64,000 nucleotides of DNA. It comes from JACIWG01 sp049969935. Lineage in GTDB: Archaea > Thermoproteota > Nitrososphaeria > JACIWG01. Both the position numbers and the translations under genes were made by a program. Under the pieces are notes generated by a model, which worked only from the letters and a program-made list of their open reading frames with translations, was not told the DNA's origin and ran no database searches. The stretch covers positions 33,656 to 97,655 of the forward strand of contig JBMFNX010000003.1 of the NCBI GenBank assembly GCA_049969935.1, in the 5' to 3' direction. This document shows positions 17,570-27,134 of the stretch, in pieces (within the stretch, counting starts at the first letter, position 1; each line of letters opens with the position of its first letter).

Positions 17570-19339
17570 ATGAAATTGTATGAAGTGAATGAAGATCTTA
17601 TAGATGTTGCAATGGGCAGACAGGAAGCTGACATAGTTTTAAGGAACACGAACCTTGTAAATGTTTGTACGGGCGAAATATTAAGAGCAGATGTCGTAAT
17701 AAAGGGTGAAAGAATAGCATTAGTAGGAGATTCTTCTCACACGGTTGGAGATTCTACAGAAGTCTTTGACTTAAAGGATAAGTATGTTTGCCCAGGATTT
17801 TTGGACGGACATGTACATATTGAAAGCTCGATGGTTACAGTAACCCAGTTCGCTAAAGGCATCCTACCTCATGGTACGACAGGAGTTTTCATAGACCCGC
17901 ATGAGATTGCGAACGTGCTAGGTGTTGAAGGTGTCAAGCTCATGATAGAGGAAAGCCGCCATGTTCCATTGAGAGTTTATGTTACCATACCATCTTGTGT
18001 ACCAGCCTCATTCCCAGAATTTGAGACATCTGGTTCAGAAATAGGTCCAAAAGAGGTTGAAGAACTTTTGGCATACGATAATGTTGTAGCATTAGGGGAA
18101 ATGATGAACTATCCTGGAATAATCTATAAGGATAAGAAGATGATTGATGAAGTTAAAGTCACGTTAAAACATGGTAAGGTTGTTGAAGGCCACTTTTACG
18201 GTAACATGATGGAATTAAACGCCTACGTGTCAGCTGGAATCTCATCCAGTCACGAGTCAACTTCTAAGGAGATAGGTCTTGCAAAAGCTAGACTTGGAAT
18301 GTATGTGATGATCAGAGAAGGTTCAGCTTGGAAAGATTTGAAGGAAGTGATAAAAATTGTTACAGAGGATGGAATAGACTCAAGACGCGTTTGCCTTGTA
18401 AGTGACGATAGACATCCAGAAGATATAGTTAACGAGGGACATTTAGACCATATCGTCAATAGGGCTATTGAAGAAGGTGTTGACCCTGTTAAAGCGATTC
18501 AAATGGTGACAATAAATACTGCAGAACATTTTAATTTGGATAACGATTTAGGTTTAATAGCTCCAGGAAAATATGCTGACCTACTTGTTTTAGACAAAAT
18601 TGAGCCAATAAAGGTTTCGATGGTATTTGTCGGCGGAAAACTTGTAGCAAAAGATGGGAGCATGCTTGAAAAGATAGATGGATTCAATTACCCACCTCAT
18701 GTAAAGAGAACAATTAAGCTTGCTCGCCCATTAAAGCCAGAAGACTTTAAAATCCAGGCTCCACTTGAAGCTAGAAAAGTTAGAGCTAATGTTATAGAGG
18801 CAATAGAAGGAAGTGTTTTAACAAAAAGGAGAATTATTGAAGTTCCAGTTGTAAATGGAGAAGTTGTACAAGATGTTGAAAATGACATTTTAAAGGTTGC
18901 TTCAATAGAAAGACATAAGGGTTCAGGTGAAATTGGTTTAGGGCTTGTCAAGGGATTCAAGTTTAGGGCTGGTGCTGTAGCCTCGACAGTAGCACATGAT
19001 AGTCATAATCTTTTAGTGGTTGGAGTAGACGATAAAGATATGGCGTACGCATGCAATAGGCTTACTGAAGTTGGCGGAGGAATGATTGCAGTTGAAGATG
19101 AAAAGACTTTGGCACTTGCTAAGCTGCCAATAGCAGGAATAGTTTCAGACGAGCCGATAGAAAATGTTTGCGTACAGGTTAAAGAATTGTCTAGTGCATG
19201 GAGAAAGCTTGGATGCACAATGATAAACCCTTTCATGACAATGTCTCTGCTTGCACTTTCAGTTTTACCAGAAATTAGGGTGACAAACAAGGGACTTATA
19301 GATACCGTTAACTTCAAGAAGATAAAACTTTATGAATAA
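17570..19339 (+). CDS. ade: adenine deaminase
   Basis: About 589 residues from ATG 17570 (MKLYEVNEDLIDVAMG), chosen because the TATA-like box lies between it and the upstream TTG at 17522. It converts adenine to hypoxanthine for purine salvage. Seen: amidohydrolase metal motif GFLDGHVHIESSMV, the family's GVFIDPHEIANVLGVEG, VVEGHFYG, the VSDDRHPEDI aspartate, and the C-terminal Ade domain with VAHDSHNLLVVG and GGGMIAV. carA starts 7 nt after its stop, so purine salvage and carbamoyl phosphate synthesis are co-transcribed here. Confidence 0.95.
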   Translation: MKLYEVNEDLIDVAMGRQEADIVLRNTNLVNVCTGEILRADVVIKGERIALVGDSSHTVGDSTEVFDLKDKYVCPGFLDGHVHIESSMVTVTQFAKGILPHGTTGVFIDPHEIANVLGVEGVKLMIEESRHVPLRVYVTIPSCVPASFPEFETSGSEIGPKEVEELLAYDNVVALGEMMNYPGIIYKDKKMIDEVKVTLKHGKVVEGHFYGNMMELNAYVSAGISSSHESTSKEIGLAKARLGMYVMIREGSAWKDLKEVIKIVTEDGIDSRRVCLVSDDRHPEDIVNEGHLDHIVNRAIEEGVDPVKAIQMVTINTAEHFNLDNDLGLIAPGKYADLLVLDKIEPIKVSMVFVGGKLVAKDGSMLEKIDGFNYPPHVKRTIKLARPLKPEDFKIQAPLEARKVRANVIEAIEGSVLTKRRIIEVPVVNGEVVQDVENDILKVASIERHKGSGEIGLGLVKGFKFRAGAVASTVAHDSHNLLVVGVDDKDMAYACNRLTEVGGGMIAVEDEKTLALAKLPIAGIVSDEPIENVCVQVKELSSAWRKLGCTMINPFMTMSLLALSVLPEIRVTNKGLIDTVNFKKIKLYE

Positions 19340-19345
19340 AAAATA

Positions 19346-20509
19346 TTGTGGATAGAAAAGTTTAAAAACAGTAAAAGTCTTAGCGGGAGAGGGTTCACGA
19401 CTTCCGAAAATAGAGCGTGGCTAGTCCTAGAAGATGGGACAGTCCATGAGGGAAAATTCTTTGGATATCCAAAAAATACTTTGGGAGAAGTTGTCTTCAC
19501 AACAGGAATGGTAGGATATCCGCAGTCTTTAACAGACCCATCATATAGGGGACAAATTTTAATGTTCACGTACCCACTTATTGGAAACTATGGAGTGCCA
19601 GACAAAATTTTAGACGAGAATAATATACCATTATACTTTGAATCTGAAAATATTCAAGTGGAGGGTGTTATAGTATATGAGCACTGCACAAAACCTTCTC
19701 ACTGGACTTCAGTAAAAAGTCTACATGAATGGCTTTACGAGGAAAAAGTGCCGGGAATATATGATGTTGACACAAGAAGTCTTACACAAAAGATTAGGGT
19801 TAAAGGTGTCATGATGGGAGCAATAGTTGTAGGAGACGAGCCTGAAGAAGGTTTCAAACTACTTTCGGCATCAAAAAGATATGGGGAAATAAATTTTGTT
19901 AAACAGGTCAGTTTTAAAGAGGAAAGGGTTTATGGGAGAGGTGAAGACAAAATAGTCTTAATCGACTATGGTGTAAAATATAATATTATAAGAAACCTTG
20001 TTAAAAGGGGATTTAAGGTAATACGTGTACCATACGATTGTAAAGCTGACAGGATACTTGGCCTAGACCCTGACGGTATAGTGTTAAGTAATGGGCCTGG
20101 AGACCCTCAACTTTTAAAGGAGCCGATAAGAGAATTAAAGAAGATAATTGATGTCTTTGAGAAACCGATATTAGGAATCTGTCTCGGCAACCAGTTGCTT
20201 GCTTTAGCTTCAGGAGGAAACACGTATAAGCTTAAGTTTGGGCACAGGGGACAAAATAAGCCAATAGTAGATGTTTTCACAAAAAGATGCTACATTGTAA
20301 GCGAGAACCACGGATATTCTGTGAAACCTGAAAGCCTTGAGGGAACAGATTTTACTACATGGTTTCTGAACATCGACGATAAAACTATTGAGGGAATGAA
20401 ACATAAAAGTCGGCCGATAATTTCAACACAATTTCATCCTGAAGCATATCCTGGACCATATGATACCACATTCATATTTGACCAATTTGCTAAAATGGTG
20501 AGAGGCTAG
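19346..20509 (+). CDS. carA: carbamoyl phosphate synthase small (glutaminase) subunit
   Basis: A 387-residue glutamine amidotransferase subunit that supplies ammonia to CarB. The N-terminal domain has LVLEDGTVHEGKFFG and VVFTTGMVGYPQSLTDPSY; the C-terminal class I glutaminase has LSNGPGDP, the nucleophile cysteine in LGICLGNQLLAL, and the histidine/glutamate pair in STQFHPEAYPGP. TTG start at 19346, 7 nt after ade, with a longer N-terminal lead (about 22 residues) than usual, so an inner start is possible. carB begins at the next base after its stop. Confidence 0.96.
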   Translation: MWIEKFKNSKSLSGRGFTTSENRAWLVLEDGTVHEGKFFGYPKNTLGEVVFTTGMVGYPQSLTDPSYRGQILMFTYPLIGNYGVPDKILDENNIPLYFESENIQVEGVIVYEHCTKPSHWTSVKSLHEWLYEEKVPGIYDVDTRSLTQKIRVKGVMMGAIVVGDEPEEGFKLLSASKRYGEINFVKQVSFKEERVYGRGEDKIVLIDYGVKYNIIRNLVKRGFKVIRVPYDCKADRILGLDPDGIVLSNGPGDPQLLKEPIRELKKIIDVFEKPILGICLGNQLLALASGGNTYKLKFGHRGQNKPIVDVFTKRCYIVSENHGYSVKPESLEGTDFTTWFLNIDDKTIEGMKHKSRPIISTQFHPEAYPGPYDTTFIFDQFAKMVRG

Positions 20510-23500
20510 ATGCCAAAATACGATTTTATAAAGAAAGTTCTTGTAATAGGCTCTGGCCCAATACAGATTTCGATGGCAGGAGAGTTCGATTACTCTGGAA
20601 CACAGGCTTTGAAGGCGCTTAAGGAAGAGGGTGTTGAAACTGTCTTAGTGAACTCGAACATTGCAACCATTCAAACTGACCCAAAGATGGCGGATAAAGT
20701 TTACTTGCTCCCAACAACAGCCGAGTTTGTTGAAAAGGTTATTGAAAAAGAAAGGCCTGATGGAATACTTCTTGGATTCGGTGGACAGACGGCATTAAAC
20801 TGTGGATTCGAACTCTATAACAGGGGTGTGCTTGAAAAGTATGGCGTTAGAGTACTTGGAACAAGTGTAGAGAGCATAAACATTACATCAGATAGGCAGC
20901 TTTTTAGAAGAACGATGGAGGAAAACGGTATTCCAGTACTTCCAAGTGAGGCTGTAACAAATGTTGAGGACGCTTTAAAGGTTGCTGAAAGACTAGGGTA
21001 TCCTGTTATAGTTAGGGTAGCATATAATTTGGGTGGAAGAGGGGGTGGTGTAGCATACAATCAGATAGAATTGGATGAGATTGTGAGTAGGGGGATAGCT
21101 AACAGTTTTATTGGACAAGTTTTGATTGAAGAGTATATTGGAACCTACAAGCAGATAGAGTATGAGGTTGTAAGAGACTACTATGATAATGCGGTAACAG
21201 TATGTAATATGGAAAACATTCTTGGAATGAGAGTTCATACTGGAGACAACTTTGTCGTTTCACCGTCTCAGACGATAACAAACGAGGAATATCATATGCT
21301 GAGGGAGGCTTCAATAAAGGCGACGAGAGCATGCAAGATTGTTGGAGAATGTAATGTTCAGCTAGCACTTGACCCAAATTCTCAAAAATATTATGTTATA
21401 GAAATAAACCCGAGACTTTCAAGGTCTTCAGCTCTCGCTTCAAAGGCTACAGGATATCCTCTAGCATATATTGCTGCAAAACTTGCCCTAGGATACAGTC
21501 TTCAAGAAATATTGAATAAGGTTACAAATGTTACAAGCTCCTTCTTCGAGCCAGCACTCGACTATGTGGTTGTGAAGGTTCCGAGATGGGATCTTGCAAA
21601 ATTCGGTCAAGTTGATAGGAGACTTAGAACACAGATGAAATCCGTTGGCGAAGTTATGGCTATAGGACGAAACTTTGAGGAAGCATTGCAGAAGGCAATG
21701 AGAATGCTTGATGTAGGATTAGATGGGCTTTCAGCAGAACCTGAGGGGGAGACAGTTGAAGAAATCGAAAACATGCTTGCAATGCCAACAGATAACATAC
21801 TATTGCATGTTGTTAAAGCATTAAAGATGGGGTTTACTGTTGAAAAAATATGTCAACTTACATGGATAGACAAATGGTTTGTTGAAAAGATAAAAAATAT
21901 TGTCGAAATTGAAGAAAGGATTAGGGATGCTGGAAGGCTTGATGAAGGTGTAGTTGAAGTAATCAGGGAGGCTAAAAAAGCTGGTTTTTCAGATTCTCAA
22001 ATAGCGAGAATACTTAATGTTAACGAATTCGATGTCAGAAATTTCAGGAAAAAACATGATATTATACCTGTAGTAAAGCAAGTTGATACTCTTGCAGCAG
22101 AATGGCCTGCTAAAACAAACTACCTTTACATGACATATGGAGGCGTAAAAGATGATGTAGAATTTGTGAGCGATAAAAAGAAGGTTATAGTATTGGGTGC
22201 TGGAACATATAGGATAGGAAGTTCAGTAGAATTCGACTGGTCAACAATGAACCTTGTTTGGGCGCTAAAAAATCATGGCATCGAAGAAACAATAGTCATA
22301 AACTGCAACCCAGAAACCGTTTCAACAGACTATGATATGAGTGACAAGCTCTATTTTGAGGAAATAACATTAGAAAGGGTACTTGACATATATGAGAAGG
22401 AGAACCCGTTAGGTGTGGTCACATGCGTGGGCGGGCAGACAGCAAACAATCTTGCACCAAAACTTGCAAAAGCAAACGTTAGAATCCTAGGTACAAGAGG
22501 AGAAGACGTTGACAGAGCAGAGGACAGAGTTAAGTTTAGCGCATTACTAGATACCCTAAAAATACCTCAACCAGCGTGGGCAAAGTTTACGTCAATAGAT
22601 GATGCCAAAATGTTTGCAGAAAAAATAGGTTACCCCGTGATTGTAAGACCATCCTATGTACTAGGAGGAACAGTTATGAAAGTCGCCTGGAACCAGTGGC
22701 AGCTTGAAGAGTTCTTAAAGAGGGCTGCTAAAGTATCAAAGGAGTATCCTGTTACAGTAAGCAAGTTCATAAGAGGAGCTATGGAGGTTGAAGTTGACGG
22801 AGTATGTGATGGAGAACATGTTGTTATAGGCGCGATAATAGAACATCTTGAACCAGCAGGCATACATTCAGGTGACGCTACAATGATAATACCATCACAG
22901 AGGCTAACAGCATACCATATAGAGAAGATAAAAGATTATACGAGAAGAATAGCTAGGGGGCTTAGGATAATCGGTCCATTCAACATACAATATCTTGTTA
23001 AAGGGCTTGAGGTAAGTGTCATAGAATGTAATTTAAGGTCAAGCAGGTCAATGCCCTTTGTTTCAAAGGTTAAAGGAATAAATTTAATGGATTATGCTGC
23101 AAAAGCACTTCTAGGAATTGGAGTAGAAGATTTGGACGAAAAAAAAGTTTCTCATGTTGGAGTGAAGACACCGCAATTTTCGTTCATGCAAGTTGATGGA
23201 GCGGACCCAATATTGGGTGTCGAGATGAAGTCGACTGGTGAGGCAGCATGCTTGGGAGAAAACTTCTACGAAGCACTGCTTCTAGCATACGCTTCAGTAG
23301 GATTAAAGATGATTAAACCAAACCCTGGAGGAAACGTTTTCGTAAGTGTAGGAAATGATATTGAAAGAGAAACAGTTGAACCTCTAATAAGACAACTTCT
23401 GTGGCTGGGGTTCAACATATACTGTACACCGGGAACAGCAAAATATTTCAACAGTAGAGGATTAAATGTTAAGGTTCTATATAAGGTCAGTGACAGGAGA

Positions 23501-23761
23501 GAACCTAATGTTTTAACCTACATAGTGAACAGGAAACTGGACCTGATAATAAATATTCCGGGGGCTGAAAGATTGGAAAGCTTCCAAAGTGTACTGGATG
23601 ACGAATATGCTATAAGAAGAAAGGCTGTTGAAATGGGAATACCTGTTATAACAGTTCCAAGAGTACTGGAGGAGATTGTTAGAGGAATAAGGATGGTTAA
23701 AGAATTTAACATAAAATCATTGCAAGAGTACCATCAGCTAAGCATAACAAAAAAGTCGTAA
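20510..23761 (+). CDS. carB: carbamoyl phosphate synthase large subunit
   Basis: A 1083-residue full-length synthase making carbamoyl phosphate from bicarbonate, ammonia and two ATP, for pyrimidines, arginine and the HypF step. Two ATP-grasp halves are visible: the first with VLVIGSGPIQISMAGEFDYS and LGFGGQTALN, the second beginning near residue 555 with VIVLGAGTYRIGSSVEFDW and VTCVGGQTANN. The end (about 940-1070) is the MGS-like regulatory domain. Unlike many archaea that split this gene, it is in one piece. It directly abuts carA. Confidence 0.97.
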   Translation: MPKYDFIKKVLVIGSGPIQISMAGEFDYSGTQALKALKEEGVETVLVNSNIATIQTDPKMADKVYLLPTTAEFVEKVIEKERPDGILLGFGGQTALNCGFELYNRGVLEKYGVRVLGTSVESINITSDRQLFRRTMEENGIPVLPSEAVTNVEDALKVAERLGYPVIVRVAYNLGGRGGGVAYNQIELDEIVSRGIANSFIGQVLIEEYIGTYKQIEYEVVRDYYDNAVTVCNMENILGMRVHTGDNFVVSPSQTITNEEYHMLREASIKATRACKIVGECNVQLALDPNSQKYYVIEINPRLSRSSALASKATGYPLAYIAAKLALGYSLQEILNKVTNVTSSFFEPALDYVVVKVPRWDLAKFGQVDRRLRTQMKSVGEVMAIGRNFEEALQKAMRMLDVGLDGLSAEPEGETVEEIENMLAMPTDNILLHVVKALKMGFTVEKICQLTWIDKWFVEKIKNIVEIEERIRDAGRLDEGVVEVIREAKKAGFSDSQIARILNVNEFDVRNFRKKHDIIPVVKQVDTLAAEWPAKTNYLYMTYGGVKDDVEFVSDKKKVIVLGAGTYRIGSSVEFDWSTMNLVWALKNHGIEETIVINCNPETVSTDYDMSDKLYFEEITLERVLDIYEKENPLGVVTCVGGQTANNLAPKLAKANVRILGTRGEDVDRAEDRVKFSALLDTLKIPQPAWAKFTSIDDAKMFAEKIGYPVIVRPSYVLGGTVMKVAWNQWQLEEFLKRAAKVSKEYPVTVSKFIRGAMEVEVDGVCDGEHVVIGAIIEHLEPAGIHSGDATMIIPSQRLTAYHIEKIKDYTRRIARGLRIIGPFNIQYLVKGLEVSVIECNLRSSRSMPFVSKVKGINLMDYAAKALLGIGVEDLDEKKVSHVGVKTPQFSFMQVDGADPILGVEMKSTGEAACLGENFYEALLLAYASVGLKMIKPNPGGNVFVSVGNDIERETVEPLIRQLLWLGFNIYCTPGTAKYFNSRGLNVKVLYKVSDRREPNVLTYIVNRKLDLIINIPGAERLESFQSVLDDEYAIRRKAVEMGIPVITVPRVLEEIVRGIRMVKEFNIKSLQEYHQLSITKKS

Positions 23762-23772
23762 AAGTATAAATA
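23761..23772 (+). promoter_or_regulatory. TATA-like box of the secreted protein gene
   Basis: AAGTATAAATA lies about 25 nt upstream of the TTG start at 23793, predicting a leaderless transcript. Seen in sequence; function inferred. Confidence 0.45.
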
Positions 23773-23792
23773 TTGCTTAATAACAATCATTA

Positions 23793-24553
23793 TTGAAGAA
23801 CATAAAAGTTACAAACTTTTGTACAAAATGTACACTTCTAATTCTAATTATGATGCTTACGATCGCTGTACCGAAAACATATGCCGTAAACAACACTTAC
23901 ACTGGACCAAACACATTTTTTATGGCATACAAATCTATGCCCTTAACCCTCCAAACAGAGACAGATGGTGAAGTATGGGAAATGTGGACCTTCGCTATAA
24001 GAGATTTGGATACACCCATTGGAAAAGCCAGTTTAAGTGACTTCGAACTTTTGCAGCATGTTATGCCGAGTACGGGTACAGGCCTGATGAAGGCTACTAT
24101 TTAAAAGCTATAATGTTTGGAACACTAGAACGTGTAGAGGACGACGGTATGGAACACTGGAAACCGAATCCAGAATACAAAGTTTCAGGAGGAGGATCCT
24201 TTACAGTAAGACCTGTCACTGGACCTGACTACGAGGACTGGGAAAAGGTTATATTCAAAATTTCTGCAAAAGATTCTTACGGTTCAAAAATAGTGGTCTC
24301 TGGAACATACATTTGTGCCAGCGGCCCTCCAGTATACTATATAAGCTTAACAATAAAGCTGACCGGACAAGTTTATGAATACAACTTCGATAATGGTTCA
24401 TGGATTCCGACTGGTAGGGTGGAAACACACACTTTAAAGCTCAGAGGATATCCGGAAAATTATTATTACCTTGAACCATATTACATTTTCGCGTACGCTT
24501 ACCCTGATCAGCTCACATACTTTCCAGAATGGTGGCCGTACTGGTTGAGTTAA
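23793..24553 (+). pseudogene. secreted protein of unknown function, split by one frameshift
   Basis: Two overlapping frames together make one protein of about 253 residues. The first (from TTG 23793) has a signal peptide (hydrophobic LLILIMMLTIAVP, then KTYA) and continues to SDFELL. The second frame continues smoothly from about 24050 as FAACYAEYGYRPDEGYYLKAIMFGTLE and runs to the TAA at 24553. The switch falls at the run of four T in GAACTTTTGCAGC (24045-24057); a fifth T would fuse the frames. The product looks like an exported beta-rich protein with many aromatic residues and no known motif. It lies alone after carB. It may be a pseudogene or a sequencing indel; I do not recognise the family. 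Confidence 0.65.
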
Positions 24554-24682
24554 ACTGTTTAAATCACACACCCACTATTTTTTACATTTTTGATAGTCTT
24601 ACAGTATAAGTTTTCCTCTAAAACGTTTCTTTTAAATACATAAAATCTTTTTAGGCTTGATACTTATATCACGAGGGGACTG

Positions 24683-24976
24683 TTGCCTCAGCAGAGAGAA
24701 TACAGGGAAAGGGTATATATTAGGGCTGAGATTATTATTAAGCTTGCAGAATATGGACCATTAACTTTAACAAATCTGGTTAGCTATTGTGGACTTAACC
24801 TTTCCAAACATAAAGAGATCTTGGATGAAATGGAGGCTAAAGGGCTTATAGCAAAGTTTTTTGAAAAGCAGGGTAAAAAGAATATTGTTAAATATAAGGT
24901 TACTGACAAGGGTATGAATTTTTATGAGCTAATCCTTAAGCCTTATATGGAAATGTTTCCTTTTAGGGGCAGGTAA
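24683..24976 (+). CDS. archaeal winged-helix protein
   Basis: A 97-residue winged-helix protein: helices RAEIIIKLAEYGPLTLTNL and NLSKHKEILDEMEAKGLI form the helix-turn-helix, followed by a basic wing (KKNIVKYKVTDKGMNF) and a C-terminal dimerisation helix. This is the common short archaeal regulator plan. The TTG start at 24683 has a GAGGGG ribosome-binding stretch at about 24673-24678, and a TATA-like TTTTAAATACA lies near 24630-24640. A small membrane protein gene follows after 43 nt on the same strand, forming a possible regulator/sensor pair (inference). Confidence 0.75.
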   Translation: MPQQREYRERVYIRAEIIIKLAEYGPLTLTNLVSYCGLNLSKHKEILDEMEAKGLIAKFFEKQGKKNIVKYKVTDKGMNFYELILKPYMEMFPFRGR

Positions 24977-25019
24977 CATTGTTCCATAAAGTATATTATT
25001 TTTTATTATACAAGTGTGA

Positions 25020-25394
25020 GTGTTTGATATGAGCGGAGGCGGTGGTGTTACCCTTTTAGAGTTGCTTGATAGTATTATTGAGAGAGTTAATAGTCTAAGG
25101 TCTATGTTTGTTATCCTAATCTTGGGCTCTATGATCCTTTCACCAGCTGCAATAATACTTTCTCTTATAGTAATATTTCATCCACTAATTCTATTTCTTT
25201 TACTTAGACAGCAGCCTTTTCTTGCATGGATCCTTTTTTCAGCATCAATAGGCACGATGCTACTTTCTCTTATAACACTATATTTTTCTTTAAAGGAATA
25301 TAGGTTCTTTACAAAATGGGGTGAAAGGTATAAAGAATATTTGATGAAAAAAGAGAAGTTAGAGGAAGAGCTTAAGAAGGAAGGTTTGATCTGA
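25020..25394 (+). CDS. small membrane protein with charged C-terminal helix
   Basis: A 124-residue protein with a short glycine-rich N-terminus, an amphipathic helix (LLELLDSIIERVNSL), two strong membrane helices at about 30-55 and 62-88, and a highly charged C-terminal coiled-coil-like tail (EYLMKKEKLEEELKKEG). GTG at 25020 or ATG at 25029 can start it. It follows the winged-helix gene and converges on the OBG GTPase gene with 2 nt between stops. No family recognised; a membrane partner of the upstream regulator is possible. Confidence 0.6.
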   Translation: MFDMSGGGGVTLLELLDSIIERVNSLRSMFVILILGSMILSPAAIILSLIVIFHPLILFLLLRQQPFLAWILFSASIGTMLLSLITLYFSLKEYRFFTKWGERYKEYLMKKEKLEEELKKEGLI

Positions 25395-25396
25395 TA

Positions 25397-26623
25397 CTAT
25401 TTCCTCTTGGAACTGGCTGATACAAGTGATATTACATCACGGTCTTTTAGCTTATATGTTACGGGAAGCCTCAGACCATCCCTACAGTCTATGCCATAGA
25501 GTAGGCCTTTAGCGAGTTCCGTATGCACTTCTCTAGCTAAATCTGCTATGGTTGCACCATATGGCATAAGATGCACATCTGGTAGAACATTACCGTTTTT
25601 GTCCGTTAAAGTCTTTGGATCATATACTGGATAAACTGCACTCATTCTAAGCAGTTTAAATACGACAACATTTAATGCAAACTGTACTCCAGTGTGAAGG
25701 TACTTGCTGAGTATACTTTTTCGAATAAAGTTTAAGGCCCACTTCTGCTTTTCTGTCATCTTACTCGAGTCTATTACCCTAAACCTTTCTTCTCCAGGAA
25801 TATATTTTATGTAACCCTTCTGTTCAGCCCTTCGTAAAGTTAGTTCGGCTTCAGCGCTTGTAGGTATTACTATCATGTCAGAGTAAGCTTCTCTTATTCT
25901 TTCAAAATTTTCTTCAGATTGGGGAAGGTCCATCTTGTTTGCAACAATAATCGTTGGCTTCGACACATCCCTCAAAGTCCAAGTGAAATCCTTTAGCTCC
26001 TCTTCACTCCAGTTTCTGAAATCCTTTTTATCTAATCCAGACTTCTCTAAAGCTGTAACAACATGCTCTTTCGTGACGCCAACACCTTGCATGAAGCTAT
26101 TGATTATTGTCGGCAGGTCGACATCACGCTTAAGATCCCTTTCTATCCTATCCTGGTTTGTGAGAATAAGCTTCATGTACCACATTACAAGCTCCTCTTC
26201 AATGTCACCAATGTCTGCAACCGGATCCCCTGTTCCAGGCTCACATATTCTCCCTTCAGCATCAATTGAGCCTGATGCATCAACAACATGTATTAGCGCA
26301 TCAGATTGAGCTGCTACTGAAAGGAATTGGTTGCCTAAACCTTTTCCCATCCAAGCTCCCTTAATGAGCCCAGGCAAGTCTATAAGTTCTATTGGAATAA
26401 ATCGCCACCCATCTTCGCATCTAGAATTCTGTGGATTATCTTTTACCCCAAACTCTTTATGAACACATAATGTTACAACATGCGCTATACCCAAGTTTGG
26501 AACCTTTGTAGTAAAAGGATAGGTTGAAACTTCGGCTGACTGTAATGTTGCAGAATTAAAGAATGTAGTCTTACCAGTGTTCGTTTTCCCAACTAAACCA
26601 ATTTTTACACGCATCTCTACCAT
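25397..26623 (-). CDS. OBG/YchF-like GTPase, archaeal type
   Basis: A 408-residue TRAFAC-class GTPase. Seen: P-loop GKTNTGKTTFFN at about 12-23, the G2/G3 region with STYPFTTKVPNLG and IDLPGLIKGAW, G4 as ANKMDLP near 227, and a C-terminal TGS-like domain. A cysteine-containing insertion between G2 and G3 (CVHKEFGVKDNPQNSRCEDG) is typical of the archaeal branch of this family. These proteins are ribosome-associated factors. The start is ATG at 26623 or the internal ATG three codons later. Upstream lies the long region with a gene relic. Confidence 0.92.
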   Translation of the reverse strand: MVEMRVKIGLVGKTNTGKTTFFNSATLQSAEVSTYPFTTKVPNLGIAHVVTLCVHKEFGVKDNPQNSRCEDGWRFIPIELIDLPGLIKGAWMGKGLGNQFLSVAAQSDALIHVVDASGSIDAEGRICEPGTGDPVADIGDIEEELVMWYMKLILTNQDRIERDLKRDVDLPTIINSFMQGVGVTKEHVVTALEKSGLDKKDFRNWSEEELKDFTWTLRDVSKPTIIVANKMDLPQSEENFERIREAYSDMIVIPTSAEAELTLRRAEQKGYIKYIPGEERFRVIDSSKMTEKQKWALNFIRKSILSKYLHTGVQFALNVVVFKLLRMSAVYPVYDPKTLTDKNGNVLPDVHLMPYGATIADLAREVHTELAKGLLYGIDCRDGLRLPVTYKLKDRDVISLVSASSKRK

Positions 26624-26669
26624 TGGGGATAGAGATACTACTATTTTATTTTTTTATCGTGTCAAATAG

Positions 26670-27023
26670 TTAACATATTATGGTCATAGGTAAAGCTCTG
26701 GGCAACAAATCTTTATCCTGAGCATGCCCAGAAATGCCATCACGTTTCCATCTTTTTCGCACAGGCATTTTCTGCATTTTTTATTATATGTCTTCAGTAT
26801 GGATAAAGCTGACTTGCAGGCAGAGTAACAGTAGTGTTTGAAATAGCTTCATGTTCTTCATTTAATATGTATTCTAACATGAGCTTAGCATAGGATGCTA
26901 TTCTCATAACAGCATAACCAACGTGTAGTTTGCCATTTCCTAAAACCCCTCTATATATATTATTTTCACTGCTTCGGCATTAGCTTTATAATAGAAGGGA
27001 CTATGAGAATGACCTCCATAACA
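26670..27023 (-). pseudogene. decayed gene relic, C-terminal part, at least three frameshifts
   Basis: The 511-nt region between the OBG GTPase and the glycosyltransferase has no open gene, but on minus its three frames give a coherent chain of protein-like pieces in order: CYGGHSHSPFYYKANAEAV (from about 27023), then GVLGNGKLHVGYAVMRIASY with LMLEYILNEEHEAISN and TVTLPASQLYPY, then HIIKNAENACAKKMET, then DGISGHAQDKDLLPRALP ending at a TAA at 26672. The jumps between frames indicate a gene that has lost its N-terminal part and gained several indels. I do not recognise the parent family. The rest of the region (26624-26669, 27024-27134) shows only AT-rich promoter-like sequence. Confidence 0.55.
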
Positions 27024-27093
27024 TGAATATATATAAAAGTGTTATATGAGGTTAAATGTTCAGAGACCGTTTAACAATTTTTAACCTTAGTAA

Positions 27094-27107
27094 GATTTAT
27101 ATTATAT
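27094..27107 (+). promoter_or_regulatory. TATA-like box of the glycosyltransferase gene
   Basis: TTTATATTATATAT, about 35 nt upstream of ATG 27135. Position fits an archaeal promoter with a short leader; inferred. Confidence 0.4.
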
Positions 27108-27134
27108 ATTGTTGGAATGCTTTTGTGATTTAAC

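Noticed and set aside
19340..19345. Possible regulatory leader or riboswitch before carA
   Set aside because: Only 6 nt separate the ade stop from the carA start, so no leader exists; carAB are read from the ade promoter.
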